Assembly: GCF_025905425.1 (NCBI RefSeq) | Contig: NZ_CP109603.1 | Span: forward strand, 718,001 to 782,000 | From: Pseudomonas putida | GTDB lineage: Bacteria > Pseudomonadota > Gammaproteobacteria > Pseudomonadales > Pseudomonadaceae | DNA: 64,000 nt | Reading direction: 5' to 3' | In this document: positions 18,136 to 27,530 of the stretch, piece after piece | Layout of the letters: every line of letters begins with the position of its first letter | Numbering within the stretch: the stretch's first letter is position 1 | Program-made: the position numbers and the translations under genes | Notes under the pieces: generated by a model | The model's input: only the letters and a program-made list of their open reading frames with translations | Database searches by the model: none | Told to the model about the DNA's origin: nothing

Positions 18136-18161
18136 AACCAGCCTTCGGGCTGGTTTTTTTT
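18136..18161 (+). terminator. Intrinsic terminator of rluB
   Basis: AACCAGCC-TTCG-GGCTGGTT forms an 8-bp stem with a stable UUCG tetraloop followed by eight T residues, 20 bp after the rluB stop. Confidence 0.92.
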
Positions 18162-18189
18162 CGCCTCCTGCAAAGGGGAATACAGCGCG

Positions 18190-18238
18190 GACCTGCAGGC
18201 GCTGGCTTGCCTGCGATGGGCCGTGAAGCGGTCCCAAC
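18190..18238. repeat. Single diverged REP-like unit
   Basis: GGCGCTGGCTTGCCTGCGAT at 18199 matches the variant REP seen near 11754, followed by GGCCGTGAAGCGGTCC. It lies downstream of the rluB terminator, in the 680-bp space before aroP. Confidence 0.5.
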
Positions 18239-18289
18239 CTGTTGATCAATCACAATTTTTCTGACGAGTGGAAAGCTGGCAAACCACCT

Positions 18290-18368
18290 TGTAAAGTTTT
18301 TTATACGAAATCGCTCGCTTCTGGCCATGGAATGGGTATTTCCCTAGGGCTGTAAACACAACTTGCCA
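18290..18368 (+). promoter_or_regulatory. Two PhhR/TyrR-box-like sites upstream of aroP
   Basis: TGTAAA-N6-TATACG at 18290-18307 and TGTAAA-N6-TTGCCA at 18351-18368 each keep a perfect left half of the TGTAAA-N6-TTTACA box and 4 of 6 bases of the right half. They are 61 bp apart. aroP is an expected member of a PhhR regulon, whose regulator gene is 9 kb downstream. Position relative to a promoter is unknown, as no good -10/-35 pair was assigned. Confidence 0.4.
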
Positions 18369-18506
18369 CCTTGGAGTCAGCAGCGCTCCTCCTCAGCCTT
18401 GCCCCCCTATTGCCCAAACCCCCGGCGCACGCTGATATAGCAGCCATTGCCGTGTGCAAAAGCTCGCCCGCAGAGGCGTGCTGACAAAACAACAAATGGA
18501 GGCGCC

Positions 18507-18677
18507 ATGTACGCCGATCACTCCGCCTTTCAAGGCTCACACCACAGGATCGCTGCGTTTTTTCCCAAGGAAATGACGCAACGCGTTGACGCCTGCGCGC
18601 TTGCAGGGGTATACAGTGCGCCGCGTTTTACCTGTGACCCTCTTGCGTACCGCGCACTCTTGATCACACCCGGCTGA
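18507..18677 (+). CDS. Small ORF in the aroP leader
   Basis: An ATG at 18507 preceded by GGAGG (18498-18502) opens a 56-residue frame, MYADHSAFQG...LITPG. The ribosome site is strong and the stop lies about 120 bp before aroP. No family is recognised, no hydrophobic segment is seen, and composition is mixed (5 Ala-rich stretches, several aromatic residues). It could be a leader peptide, an independent small protein or a chance frame. Confidence 0.35.
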   Translation: MYADHSAFQGSHHRIAAFFPKEMTQRVDACALAGVYSAPRFTCDPLAYRALLITPG

Positions 18678-18773
18678 ACCGCCCCGGCGGCGCCCGCGTT
18701 CAAGAAACCCAAGGTAACCACCTTGCCCATTCCGCTGCGCCACGAGCGCGGTGGGTCCGATTTCGTCACAGAT

Positions 18774-18781
18774 AAAAACAA
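18774..18781 (+). promoter_or_regulatory. Hfq/Crc catabolite-activity motif in aroP leader
   Basis: AAAAACAA fits AAnAAnAA and ends 3 nt before the Shine-Dalgarno AGGTGA (18785-18790) of aroP. In Pseudomonas, Hfq with Crc binds such A-rich motifs near the start and blocks translation while preferred carbon sources are present. Confidence 0.55.
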
Positions 18782-18798
18782 TGCAGGTGACTTCGTTC

Positions 18799-20217
18799 AT
18801 GAGTGGACAAAACATGCATTCAGGCGAGCTAAAGCGGGGCCTGAAGAACCGCCACATCCAGTTGATCGCCCTTGGTGGTGCGATTGGTACTGGCCTGTTC
18901 CTCGGCTCGGCAGGCGTGATGAAATCCGCCGGCCCGTCGATGATCCTCGGCTACGCCATCTGCGGCTTCATCGCCTTCATGATCATGCGCCAGCTGGGCG
19001 AGATGATCGTCGAAGAGCCGGTGGCCGGTTCGTTCAGCCACTTTGCCCACAAGTACTGGGGCGGCTTCGCCGGCTTCATGTCGGGTTGGAACTGCTGGGT
19101 GCTGTACATCCTGGTGGGCATGTCGGAACTGACGGCGGTCGGCAAGTACATCCACTACTGGTGGCCGGAGATCCCGACCTGGGTCACGGCAGCGGGCTTC
19201 TTCCTGCTGATCAACGTCATCAACCTGATGAACGTGAAGGTATTCGGTGAGGCCGAATTCTGGTTCGCCATCATCAAGGTCGTGGCCATCGTCGGCATGA
19301 TCGGCCTGGGTGCCTACCTGTTGACCAGCGGCAGCGGTGGCCCCGAGGCCTCGGTGACCAACTTGTGGGCGCACGGCGGCTTCTTCCCGCATGGTGTCAG
19401 CGGCCTGGTCATGGCGTTGGCGTTCATCATGTTCTCCTTCGGTGGCCTGGAAATGCTCGGTTTCACCGCTGCCGAGGCCGACAAGCCGAAGACTGTGATC
19501 CCCAAAGCCATCAACCAGGTCATCTACCGCATCCTGATCTTCTACATCGGTGCGCTGGTCGTGCTGTTGTCGCTGACCCCGTGGGACACCCTGGTCGCCA
19601 GCATCGACGCCTCCGGCGGCAGCTATGGCAGCAGCCCGTTCGTGCAGGTGTTCTCCCTGCTGGGTAGCGATGTGGCCGCCCACTTGCTGAACTTCGTGGT
19701 CCTGACCGCTGCGTTGTCGGTGTACAACAGCGGTACCTACTGCAACGCCCGCATGCTGCTGGGCATGGCCGAGCAAGGCGACGCTCCGGCGGCCCTGGCC
19801 AAGGTCGACAAGCGCGGCGTGCCGGTGCGTTCGATCCTGGTGTCGGCGGCGGTGACCCTGATTGCAGTGCTGCTCAACTACTTCATTCCGCAGAATGCGC
19901 TGGAGTTGCTGATGTCGCTGGTCGTGGCGACCCTGGTAATCAACTGGGCGATGATCAGCTATTCGCACCTGAAGTTCCGCCAGCACCTGGACCGCACTGG
20001 CCAGAAACCGCTGTTCAAGGCGCTGTGGTACCCCTACGGCAACTACATCTGCCTGGCGTTCGTGGTGTTGATCCTTGGCATCATGCTGCAGATCCCGGGT
20101 ATCCAGATCTCGGTGTATGCGATTCCGGTGTGGGTGGTGGTGATGTTCCTCTTCTACATCATCAAGCCCAAGCGTGAGGCGCAGGCTAACGGTGCTGCCG
20201 GTACTGTGGCCAAGTAA
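18799..20217 (+). CDS. aroP: Aromatic amino acid permease (AroP type)
   Basis: 472 residues from ATG at 18799, chosen over one at 18781 because AGGTGA lies 8 nt before it. Twelve transmembrane helices of the APC superfamily. The N terminus (LKRGLKNRHIQLIALGGAIG), GWNCWVLYILVGMSELTAVG, and SFGGLEMLGFTAAEAD closely follow E. coli AroP, so import of Phe, Tyr and Trp with protons is likely. It fits the nearby phhAB/phhR genes. The leader holds PhhR-like boxes and a Crc motif; an intrinsic terminator follows. Confidence 0.9.
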   Translation: MSGQNMHSGELKRGLKNRHIQLIALGGAIGTGLFLGSAGVMKSAGPSMILGYAICGFIAFMIMRQLGEMIVEEPVAGSFSHFAHKYWGGFAGFMSGWNCWVLYILVGMSELTAVGKYIHYWWPEIPTWVTAAGFFLLINVINLMNVKVFGEAEFWFAIIKVVAIVGMIGLGAYLLTSGSGGPEASVTNLWAHGGFFPHGVSGLVMALAFIMFSFGGLEMLGFTAAEADKPKTVIPKAINQVIYRILIFYIGALVVLLSLTPWDTLVASIDASGGSYGSSPFVQVFSLLGSDVAAHLLNFVVLTAALSVYNSGTYCNARMLLGMAEQGDAPAALAKVDKRGVPVRSILVSAAVTLIAVLLNYFIPQNALELLMSLVVATLVINWAMISYSHLKFRQHLDRTGQKPLFKALWYPYGNYICLAFVVLILGIMLQIPGIQISVYAIPVWVVVMFLFYIIKPKREAQANGAAGTVAK

Positions 20218-20237
20218 AGGCTGCCGGTAATACCCGA

Positions 20238-20271
20238 AACCCGATGCCAGGTGACTGGCATCGGGTTTTTT
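20238..20271 (+). terminator. Intrinsic terminator of aroP
   Basis: AACCCGATGCCA-GGTGAC-TGGCATCGGGTT, a perfect 12-bp stem, is followed by a T-run to 20271. Confidence 0.93.
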
Positions 20272-20276
20272 GTTGC

Positions 20277-20321
20277 CTGCACAGGCCTCTTCGCGGGCAA
20301 GCCCGCGAAGAGGCCTGTGCA
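20277..20321. repeat. REP-derived perfect hairpin, bidirectional
   Basis: GCACAGGCCTCTTCGCGGGC and its exact reverse complement are separated by only AA, giving a 20-bp perfect stem between the convergent aroP and LysR genes. It looks like two REP halves fused head to head. It could block transcription from both sides, although the U-run is lacking. Confidence 0.8.
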
Positions 20322-20334
20322 GCAAAACAAAAAC

Positions 20335-21219
20335 TCAGATCTGCTCCAGCAACCAGCTGCGAAACGCCCGCAGCGACGGCAGCGCTTCGTTACGTGGCGG
20401 ATAGATCAGGTAATAGCTGCGCTGGCTGGCAAACGCCGCCCCAGGGCTGAACAGCTCGCCCTTGGCCAGTTCCTCTTCCACCAAAATTCGCGGCACCAGG
20501 CCGATGCCGATCCCGGCCCGCACCGCCTGGATCAGGTGCGAGGTCAATTCGAAGCTCGGCCCCAGGCGCATCGCCCGGTGCGGCAGGCTGTGATGAGAGA
20601 ACCATTCGCCCCAGGCATGCGGGTTGTTGGCGACGTTGAGCAGCACCTCCTCGCTGACCCGGGCGGGGCTCCAGCCATGGGTGTCCGCAGCCGCTTCTGG
20701 CGGCAGAATCACCAGCAGTTCCTCGGCATGCAAGCGGTGGCAGATCAGCCCCGGCAGGTCGTGGCTTGCCACGCCGATCGCCGCATCGATCTCGCTGGTG
20801 TCGAAGTTGATCGCTTCGATCCGGGAGTGGATGTGCACCAGCATGCCCGGGTGGGCGCTGTAGAAGGCGTGCAGTCGTGGCAGCAGCCATTTCGAGCCGA
20901 AGGTGGGCAGGGTGGCCAGGCGCAACGTGCCGACACCGGACTGGTAGGCCAGTGCCTGCAGGGTGGCACTGCGGATGCGCCCCAAGGCTTCGCTCAACTC
21001 GCGCTGGTAAAGCCGGCCGACGTCGGTCAGCTGCACCTGGCGCCCTTCGCGGCGGAACAGCGTAAGCCCCAGTTGCTGCTCAAGTGCCTGCACCTGGCGG
21101 CTGACGGCGCTCTGGGTCAGCGACAGTTCAGCGGCGGCGCGGGTATAGCTTTCATGCCGGGCGGCAGCCTCGAACGCCAGCAGCAGCGACATGGACGGTG
21201 TCAGGTGGCGGTAATTCAT
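20335..21219 (-). CDS. LysR-family regulator (GcvA-like group)
   Basis: 294 residues. An N-terminal winged HTH (LTPSMSLLLAFEAAARHESYTRAAAELSLTQSAVSRQVQALE) is followed by a periplasmic-binding-like effector domain with GWSP... and GIGIGLVPRILVEEELAKGEL, as in the GcvA subgroup. It is divergent from the YdiJ-type dehydrogenase gene with 152 bp between starts, so that gene is the first candidate target. The effector is unknown. Confidence 0.87.
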   Translation of the reverse strand: MNYRHLTPSMSLLLAFEAAARHESYTRAAAELSLTQSAVSRQVQALEQQLGLTLFRREGRQVQLTDVGRLYQRELSEALGRIRSATLQALAYQSGVGTLRLATLPTFGSKWLLPRLHAFYSAHPGMLVHIHSRIEAINFDTSEIDAAIGVASHDLPGLICHRLHAEELLVILPPEAAADTHGWSPARVSEEVLLNVANNPHAWGEWFSHHSLPHRAMRLGPSFELTSHLIQAVRAGIGIGLVPRILVEEELAKGELFSPGAAFASQRSYYLIYPPRNEALPSLRAFRSWLLEQI

Positions 21220-21371
21220 TCATAAAAGTCATCGATAGCGGCAGGATTATCCGTTTGCCCCTGGCGCGAAAGTACAGGAACATTGGCCTATTCGTCATCC
21301 GCCGTGAAGCAACCCATGCCGGCATGACAGGATTCCCGTGAATTAGCCCATATCAAGAGGCCATCCGTTCG

Positions 21372-24300
21372 ATGATCGCCCAACTGCCGACCAGTGCACC
21401 GACCGCCAACTACCCAGATTTCCTCGAAGCCCTGCGCAAAAGCGGCTTCCGTGGCCAGATCAGTGCCGATTACGCCACCCGTACGGTGCTGGCCACCGAC
21501 AACTCGATTTACCAGCGCTTGCCCCAGGCCGCCGTGTTCCCGCGTGATGCCGATGACGTGGCGCGGGTCGCCGCGCTGATGGGCGAGGCACGCTTTGCCC
21601 AGGTCAAACTGACCCCGCGTGGCGGGGGGACTGGCACCAACGGCCAGTCGCTGACCGATGGCATCGTCGTCGACCTGTCGCGGCACATGAACAGCATCCT
21701 CGAAATCAACGTCGAGGAGCGTTGGGTGCGGGTCCAGGCCGGTGTGGTCAAGGACCAGCTCAACGCCGCGCTCAAGCCACACGGGCTGTTCTTCGCGCCT
21801 GAGCTGTCCACCTCCAACCGTGCCACTGTCGGCGGCATGATCAACACCGACGCCAGTGGCCAGGGCAGTTGCACCTACGGCAAGACCCGCGATCACGTGC
21901 TCGAATTGCACAGCGTGCTGCTCGGTGGTGAGCGCCTGCACAGCCTGCCCATCGATGACGCTGCGCTGGAGCAGGCCTGCGCCGCGCCAGGGCGGGTTGG
22001 CGAGGTGTACCGCGTGGCTCGCGAGATCCAGCAAACCCAGGGCGAGCTGATCGAGAGCACCTTCCCAAAGCTCAACCGCTGCCTGACCGGCTACGACCTG
22101 GCGCACCTGCGCGATGCGCAGGGGCGTTTCAACCTCAACAGCGTGCTGTGCGGCGCCGAAGGGTCGCTGGGCTACGTGGTAGAAGCCAAGCTCAATGTGC
22201 TGCCGATCCCGAAATACGCGGTATTGGTCAACGTCCGCTACACCAGCTTCATGGACGCCCTGCGCGACGCCAATGCGCTGATGGCGCACAAGCCTTTGTC
22301 GATCGAGACCGTCGACTCCAAGGTGCTGATGCTGGCCATGAAGGACATCGTCTGGCACAGCGTCGCCGAGTATTTCCCGGCCGACCCCGAGCGCCCGACC
22401 CTGGGTATCAACCTGGTGGAGTTTTGCGGCGATCAGCCCGATGAGGTCAATGCGCGGGTACAGGCGTTCATTCAGCACCTGCAAAACGACACCAGCGTCG
22501 AGCGCCTGGGGCACACCCTGGCCGAGGGCGCCGAGGCGGTCACCCGCGTCTACACCATGCGCAAACGTTCGGTGGGCCTGCTGGGCAACGTCGAGGGTGA
22601 GGTGCGCCCGCAGCCGTTCGTGGAGGACACCGCGGTGCCGCCAGAACAACTGGCCGACTACATTGCCGACTTCCGCGCGCTGCTCGATGGCTACGGCCTG
22701 GCCTACGGCATGTTTGGCCACGTCGATGCCGGTGTGCTGCACGTGCGCCCGGCGCTGGACATGAAAGACCCGGCCCAGGCCGCGCTGGTCAAGCCGATTT
22801 CCGATGCCGTGGCGGCCCTGACCAAAAGCTACGGCGGCCTGCTGTGGGGTGAGCACGGCAAGGGCCTGCGTTCAGAATACGTGCCCGAGTATTTTGGCGA
22901 GCTGTACCCGGCGCTGCAGCGCCTGAAAGGCGCCTTTGACCCGCGCAACCAGCTCAACCCCGGCAAGATCTGCACCCCGCCAGACAGCGCCGAAGGCCTG
23001 ACCAAGGTCGATGGCGTGACCCTGCGTGGCGACCTCGACCGCACCATCGACGAGCGTGTCTGGCAGGACTTCAGCAGCGCGGTGCATTGCAACGGCAACG
23101 GTGCCTGCTACAACTACGACCCCAACGACGCCATGTGCCCGTCGTGGAAGGCCACCCGTGAGCGCCAGCACTCGCCCAAGGGTCGTGCCTCGCTGATGCG
23201 CGAATGGTTGCGCCTGCAGGGCGCGGCGGATATTGACGTGCTGGCGGCTGCGCGCAACAAGGTGTCCTGGCTCAAGGGCCTGCCAGCGCGGCTGCGCAAC
23301 AACCGTGGGCGCGACCAGGGGCAGGCGGACTTCTCCCACGAAGTCTACGACGCCATGGCCGGTTGCCTGGCGTGCAAGTCCTGCGCGGGGCAGTGCCCGA
23401 TCAAGGTCAACGTGCCGGACTTCCGCTCACGTTTCCTTGAGCTGTACCACGGTCGCTATCAGCGCCCATTGCGTGATTACCTGATCGGCTCGCTGGAGTT
23501 CACCATCCCGTACCTGGCGCATGCGCCGGGGTTGTACAACGCGGTAATGGGCTCGAAGTGGGTAAGCAAGCTGCTGGCGGACAAGGTCGGCATGGTCGAC
23601 AGCCCGCTGATCAGCCGTTTCAACTTCCAGGCGACCGTGACCCGCTGCCGCGTTGGCGTGGCCAGCGTGCCGGCCCTGCGTGAGCTGACGCCGGCCCAGC
23701 GTGAGCGCAGCATCGTGCTGGTGCAGGATGCCTTCACCCGTTACTTCGAGACGCCGCTGCTGGCCGCGTTCATCGACCTGGCGCACCGCCTCGGGCACCG
23801 GGTATTCCTGGCACCGTACAGCGCCAACGGCAAGCCGCTGCACGTGCAGGGTTTCCTTGGGGCGTTTGCCAAGGCGGCGATTCGCAATGGCAACCAGCTC
23901 AAGGCCCTGGCCGATTGCGGCGTGCCGCTGGTGGGGCTGGACCCGGCGATGACCCTGGTCTATCGCCAGGAGTACCAGAAGGTGCCTGGCCTGGAAGACT
24001 GCCCGAAGGTGCTGTTGCCGCAGGAATGGTTGATGGATGCACTGCCCGAGCAGGCGGCGGCCAATGCCGGCAGTTTCCGCCTGATGGCCCACTGCACCGA
24101 GAAGACCAACGTGCCGGCCAGTACCAAGCAATGGGAGCAAGTGTTTGCCCGTCTGGGGTTGAAGCTGGTAACCGAGGCTACCGGTTGCTGCGGCATGTCC
24201 GGCACCTACGGGCATGAAGCGCGTAACCAGGAGACCTCGCGGACCATCTTCGAGCAATCGTGGGCGACCAAGCTGGACAAGGAAGACGAACCGCTGGCGA

Positions 24301-24392
24301 CAGGGTATTCGTGCCGCAGCCAGGTCAAGCGCATGACCGAACGGCAGATGCGCCATCCGCTGGAGGTGGTCTTGCAGTACGCGCAGCGCTAA
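21372..24392 (+). CDS. ydiJ: YdiJ-type FAD/4Fe-4S D-2-hydroxyacid dehydrogenase
   Basis: 1006 residues, the normal length for YdiJ. An N-terminal FAD-binding PCMH domain (PRGGGTGTNGQS, about 75-90; GGMINTDASGQGSCTYGKTRDHV) and an FAD-oxidase C domain lead to a Cys-rich link (CNGNGACYNYDPNDAMCPSW). A 4Fe-4S cluster motif CLACKSCAGQCP comes next, then a CCG-type domain (HCTEK..., TGCCGMSGTYG). E. coli YdiJ is reported as a D-2-hydroxyglutarate dehydrogenase; electrons probably pass to a quinone or carrier. Divergent LysR gene beside it suggests substrate-dependent control. Confidence 0.88.
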   Translation: MIAQLPTSAPTANYPDFLEALRKSGFRGQISADYATRTVLATDNSIYQRLPQAAVFPRDADDVARVAALMGEARFAQVKLTPRGGGTGTNGQSLTDGIVVDLSRHMNSILEINVEERWVRVQAGVVKDQLNAALKPHGLFFAPELSTSNRATVGGMINTDASGQGSCTYGKTRDHVLELHSVLLGGERLHSLPIDDAALEQACAAPGRVGEVYRVAREIQQTQGELIESTFPKLNRCLTGYDLAHLRDAQGRFNLNSVLCGAEGSLGYVVEAKLNVLPIPKYAVLVNVRYTSFMDALRDANALMAHKPLSIETVDSKVLMLAMKDIVWHSVAEYFPADPERPTLGINLVEFCGDQPDEVNARVQAFIQHLQNDTSVERLGHTLAEGAEAVTRVYTMRKRSVGLLGNVEGEVRPQPFVEDTAVPPEQLADYIADFRALLDGYGLAYGMFGHVDAGVLHVRPALDMKDPAQAALVKPISDAVAALTKSYGGLLWGEHGKGLRSEYVPEYFGELYPALQRLKGAFDPRNQLNPGKICTPPDSAEGLTKVDGVTLRGDLDRTIDERVWQDFSSAVHCNGNGACYNYDPNDAMCPSWKATRERQHSPKGRASLMREWLRLQGAADIDVLAAARNKVSWLKGLPARLRNNRGRDQGQADFSHEVYDAMAGCLACKSCAGQCPIKVNVPDFRSRFLELYHGRYQRPLRDYLIGSLEFTIPYLAHAPGLYNAVMGSKWVSKLLADKVGMVDSPLISRFNFQATVTRCRVGVASVPALRELTPAQRERSIVLVQDAFTRYFETPLLAAFIDLAHRLGHRVFLAPYSANGKPLHVQGFLGAFAKAAIRNGNQLKALADCGVPLVGLDPAMTLVYRQEYQKVPGLEDCPKVLLPQEWLMDALPEQAAANAGSFRLMAHCTEKTNVPASTKQWEQVFARLGLKLVTEATGCCGMSGTYGHEARNQETSRTIFEQSWATKLDKEDEPLATGYSCRSQVKRMTERQMRHPLEVVLQYAQR

Positions 24393-24507
24393 ACCTGCAC
24401 CGGCCTCTTCGCGGGCAAGCCCGCTCCCACAGGTATGGACCACTGCCCTTGAGAGCAGTGGAGTACCTGTGGGAGTGGGCTTGCCCGCGAAGAGGCTGGT
24501 ACAGGCG
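24393..24507. repeat. REP pair, inverted
   Basis: CGGCCTCTTCGCGGGCAAGC at 24401 and TGTGGGAGTGGGCTTGCCCG near 24468 face each other with a central palindrome CACTGCCCTTGAGAGCAGTG. It sits between convergent ydiJ and an MFS gene. Confidence 0.85.
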
Positions 24508-24515
24508 CTGCATAA

Positions 24516-25715
24516 TCACGGCCGCTGCAGGGTATCCCGAGCCCGCCGCGCCTGCTGATACAGGTAAAGGCTCAACACCAGCCCACAAGCCGAAGCCCCC
24601 GCTGCAAACAAGAACATCGAAGCAAACCCGAACCCCGCCGCCACCGCGCCCACCAGCGGCCCGGTAATCCCCAGCGACAGATCGATGAACAGCGAATACG
24701 CACCAACCGCCGCCCCGCGGTTGGCCGCCGACACCTGGTTCACCGCTTCCACACCCAGCGCCGGGAACACCAGCGAAAATCCAAACCCGCTAAGTGCGGC
24801 ACCTGCCAATGCCAGCTCGGCACTGGGTGCCAGCCACAGCATCAACAGCCCCACGGTCTCCACCGCCAGGCAGGCGATTGCCACGCAAAAACCGCCAATC
24901 CGGTTGATCAAGTTACCGAACAGCAGACGCGCACTGATGAAGCTGGCGCCGAACAGGCTCAGGGTGAGTGCGGCATTCGGCCAGCCCTGGCTGGTGTAGT
25001 ACAGGGTGATGAAGGTGGCGATCGTGCCAAAGCCGATCGAGCCCAGCGCCAGGCCCGACCCATGGGGGAGCACCTTGCCCAGCACGCTGAGGAACGGCAG
25101 ACGCACCCCGCTGACGATGGGCGCTGCGCGTTTGGGCCAGGCCAGCAGTAGGCCTGCCGCGCACAGCAGCATGATGCCCGCGCCCATGCTCCATAGCCCC
25201 AGCGTCTTGACCATCAGCACCCCCAGTGGCGCGCCAACGGCCAGCGCACCATAGCTGGCAATGCCATTCCAGGAGATCACCTTGGCGGTGTTCTCGGCGC
25301 CCACCCGGCCGATGCCCCAGCCGATCGCACCGGAGCCCACCAGGCTTTCGCCGCCGCCCAGTACCACGCGGCCGATCAGCAGGCAGGTCAGGCTCAGCCA
25401 GGGCAGGTGGGTCAGGAAGGCGCAGGCCAGCATGAACACGCCGCTGAGGCCGCAACTGGCAAGGCCGTACATCACCGCCTTCTTGGGGCCGAGGTTATCG
25501 ATGATGCGGCTGGCCGTTGGGCGGCTGAGCAAGGTGGCGAGGTACTGGACGCTGATCACCAGGCCCGCGACCACGGCACTGAAACCCAGGTCGTTGTGCA
25601 CATAGCTGGGTAATACGGCCAGGGGGATGCCGATGTTCAGGTAACCGATGAAGGTGAAGAGGACGATGGAGACGACTTGCAGGGTTACCGCAAGGGGGCG
25701 CGGTGAGTCGGGCAT
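24516..25715 (-). CDS. MFS transporter, YfcJ/YhhS family
   Basis: 399 residues with twelve predicted transmembrane helices and the family segments [43 protein letters not shown] and [20 protein letters not shown]. YfcJ/YhhS members are poorly defined exporters (arabinose, glyphosate and drug efflux have been reported for relatives). GAAGG precedes the ATG. No partner gene. Confidence 0.85.
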   Translation of the reverse strand: MPDSPRPLAVTLQVVSIVLFTFIGYLNIGIPLAVLPSYVHNDLGFSAVVAGLVISVQYLATLLSRPTASRIIDNLGPKKAVMYGLASCGLSGVFMLACAFLTHLPWLSLTCLLIGRVVLGGGESLVGSGAIGWGIGRVGAENTAKVISWNGIASYGALAVGAPLGVLMVKTLGLWSMGAGIMLLCAAGLLLAWPKRAAPIVSGVRLPFLSVLGKVLPHGSGLALGSIGFGTIATFITLYYTSQGWPNAALTLSLFGASFISARLLFGNLINRIGGFCVAIACLAVETVGLLMLWLAPSAELALAGAALSGFGFSLVFPALGVEAVNQVSAANRGAAVGAYSLFIDLSLGITGPLVGAVAAGFGFASMFLFAAGASACGLVLSLYLYQQARRARDTLQRP

Positions 25716-25811
25716 GGGGGCCTTCGTGGCAGAGGTTCTGGACGGTGTGAAAACGTGATGACGGGGGTGGCCCGCAGGTCAGCCGTTTTCACACAGTCGG
25801 GGGATGCGCAG

Positions 25812-25940
25812 TTATTCCTGGTCAGCGCTGGATTGATCGTCACCATCCTGGTCGACGGCAGGCGTCGGCTCGGCGTGGACGGTAACGGTTTGCTCTTCTG
25901 GGTTCAGGCTTGGGAAGGGAAGATTCGGGATTTCATGCAT
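25812..25940 (-). CDS. Small acidic hypothetical protein
   Basis: A 42-residue frame, MHEIPNLPFPSLNPEEQTVT...SADQE, starts at 25940 with AGGA 8 nt upstream. It is rich in Pro at the N terminus and Asp/Glu/Gln at the C terminus, has no hydrophobic segment, and shows no known motif. It lies in the 515-bp space between the MFS gene and phhB; the rest of this space holds only a REP pair. The good ribosome site and protein-like composition favour a real gene. Confidence 0.5.
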   Translation of the reverse strand: MHEIPNLPFPSLNPEEQTVTVHAEPTPAVDQDGDDQSSADQE

Positions 25941-26102
25941 CTCGTCGTTCCTCGCAAGTGTGAGTGAAAAGGCTGCGCCAGGCGCATTTGGGGCTTCGGA
26001 AAGCTTGGGCAGGATACAGCAGTCTGGATGACAGTTTGAACTTTTTCCCGTTCGCTTGTCGGTTTTACGGGCGAATAGCGGACATTTTTCTTACGCAAAA
26101 AC

Positions 26103-26218
26103 GGGGCCGCTGCGCAGCCCTTCGCGGGCAAGCCTGCCCCCACAGCAAGCGCGAACAACCGAAGCTTGCGCTGTACCTGTGGGAGCGGGCTTGCCCGCGA
26201 AGGGCCACACAGCGGCCC
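26103..26218. repeat. REP pair with outer inverted arms
   Basis: Outer arms GGGGCCGCTG / CAGCGGCCCC bound two facing REP units (CCTTCGCGGGCAAGC at 26119 and GTGGGAGCGGGCTTGCCCGC near 26179). The whole can fold as one large hairpin 3' to phhB and may end its transcript. Confidence 0.85.
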
Positions 26219-26230
26219 CGTCTTTGGTGC

Positions 26231-26587
26231 TTACTTACGGCCTTCAGCCGTCTCGGCCACCTTGTCGGTGCGCGCGCACATGATGAAGTCGTTACGGTGC
26301 AGGCCTTTGATCGAATGGCTCCACCAGGTCACGGTGACCTTGCCCCACTCGGTCAGCAGGCCTGGGTGATGGCCTTCGGCTTCAGCGATTTCGCCCACGG
26401 CATTGGTGAAGTCCAGTGCATGTTTGAAGTTCTTGAACTTGAACACGCGCTCCAGCTCCATGTGGCCGTCACGCACTTCGATGTTCCAGTCCGGGATTTC
26501 GCGAATCAGCTCGGCCAGCTCGTCGTCGCTGACTTTCGGGGCGTCGGCGCGGCAGGCTTCGCAATGGGCTTGGTTCAAGGCATTCAT
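26231..26587 (-). CDS. phhB: Pterin-4a-carbinolamine dehydratase
   Basis: 118 residues from ATG at 26587. The DCoH/PhhB signature [30 protein letters not shown] carries the catalytic His-His pair and the third His. It dehydrates the 4a-hydroxy pterin formed by PhhA so that tetrahydrobiopterin or its bacterial analogue can be regenerated. It lies 37 bp after phhA in one operon. Confidence 0.95.
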   Translation of the reverse strand: MNALNQAHCEACRADAPKVSDDELAELIREIPDWNIEVRDGHMELERVFKFKNFKHALDFTNAVGEIAEAEGHHPGLLTEWGKVTVTWWSHSIKGLHRNDFIMCARTDKVAETAEGRK

Positions 26588-26624
26588 GAGTTCTTTTCCA
26601 ATTCGAGTTGTTATCAGGCTGGCT

Positions 26625-27413
26625 TCAGGCAGCAACCTTGGGTGGAAACTTGGGGGCGTGCAGGCCCAACTGCATGGCCTGCTGAACCATGCCCATGATG
26701 TCTTCGTGGGCCAGGTCGAACAGGCGCTTGAGGTTCGGCAAGACGAAATACAGCGGCTGCAGGATGTCGATGCGGTACGGCGTGCGCATCGCTTCGATCG
26801 GGTTGAACGCCTGATGTTCCGGTTCGTTCGACAGACTGTAGACCGTTTCTTTCGGCGAGGAGAGGATGCCGCCGCCATAGATCTTGCGACCTTGCGGGGT
26901 CTCCATCAGGCCGAACTCGATGGTCATCCAGTACAGGCGCGCCAGATACACACGCTGTTCCTTGGTCGCGGCGAGGCCGAGCTTGCCGTAAGTGTGGGTG
27001 AACTCAGCGAACCAGGGGTTGGTCAGCAGCGGGCAGTGGCCGAAGATCTCGTGGAAGATGTCCGGTTCCTGCAGGTAGTCCAGTTCTTCCGGGGTGCGGA
27101 TGAAGGTGGCGACCGGGAAGCGCTTGCTGGCCAGCAATTCGAAGAAGGTCTGGAAGGGGATTAATGCAGGCACCCTGGCGACCTGCCAGCCGGTGGTGGC
27201 GCCCAGGACCTTGTTGACCTCGCCCAGTTGCGGGATACGGTCGTGCGGCAGCTTGAGTTGATCGATGCCGTCCAGGTATTCCTGGCACGCACGGCCTTCG
27301 ATGACTTTCAGCTGGCGGGTGATCAGCGTGTTCCACACCGCATGCTCTTGCTGCGGGTAATCGATAAAACCATGCGCATCGGGCTCGCGTGCCACGTAGT
27401 GCGTCTGTTTCAT
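26625..27413 (-). CDS. phhA: Phenylalanine 4-monooxygenase
   Basis: 262 residues, the bacterial catalytic-domain-only form. The non-haem iron ligands are visible: [13 protein letters not shown] gives His121 and His126, and MTIEFGLM gives Glu167. It converts Phe to Tyr with O2 and reduced pterin, the entry to homogentisate degradation. AGGAGAG precedes the ATG. The leader carries an AAnAAnAA motif and a PhhR-type box, and phhR is divergent. Confidence 0.96.
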   Translation of the reverse strand: MKQTHYVAREPDAHGFIDYPQQEHAVWNTLITRQLKVIEGRACQEYLDGIDQLKLPHDRIPQLGEVNKVLGATTGWQVARVPALIPFQTFFELLASKRFPVATFIRTPEELDYLQEPDIFHEIFGHCPLLTNPWFAEFTHTYGKLGLAATKEQRVYLARLYWMTIEFGLMETPQGRKIYGGGILSSPKETVYSLSNEPEHQAFNPIEAMRTPYRIDILQPLYFVLPNLKRLFDLAHEDIMGMVQQAMQLGLHAPKFPPKVAA

Positions 27414-27434
27414 GTGGCTCTCCTGGTGAGGGCT

Positions 27435-27442
27435 TTCTTGTT
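27435..27442 (-). promoter_or_regulatory. Hfq/Crc catabolite-activity motif in phhA leader
   Basis: Read on the minus strand, AACAAGAA fits AAnAAnAA and lies 21 nt before the phhA start, just upstream of the ribosome site. Confidence 0.45.
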
Positions 27443-27530
27443 ATGTGCAGGACATGCTTAAGGAATACCCCTGCATGGGCGGCTTTGCACGGGGTGGGCG
27501 GGTGTCGGTGCGGGTTTTATGCTGTGATTT

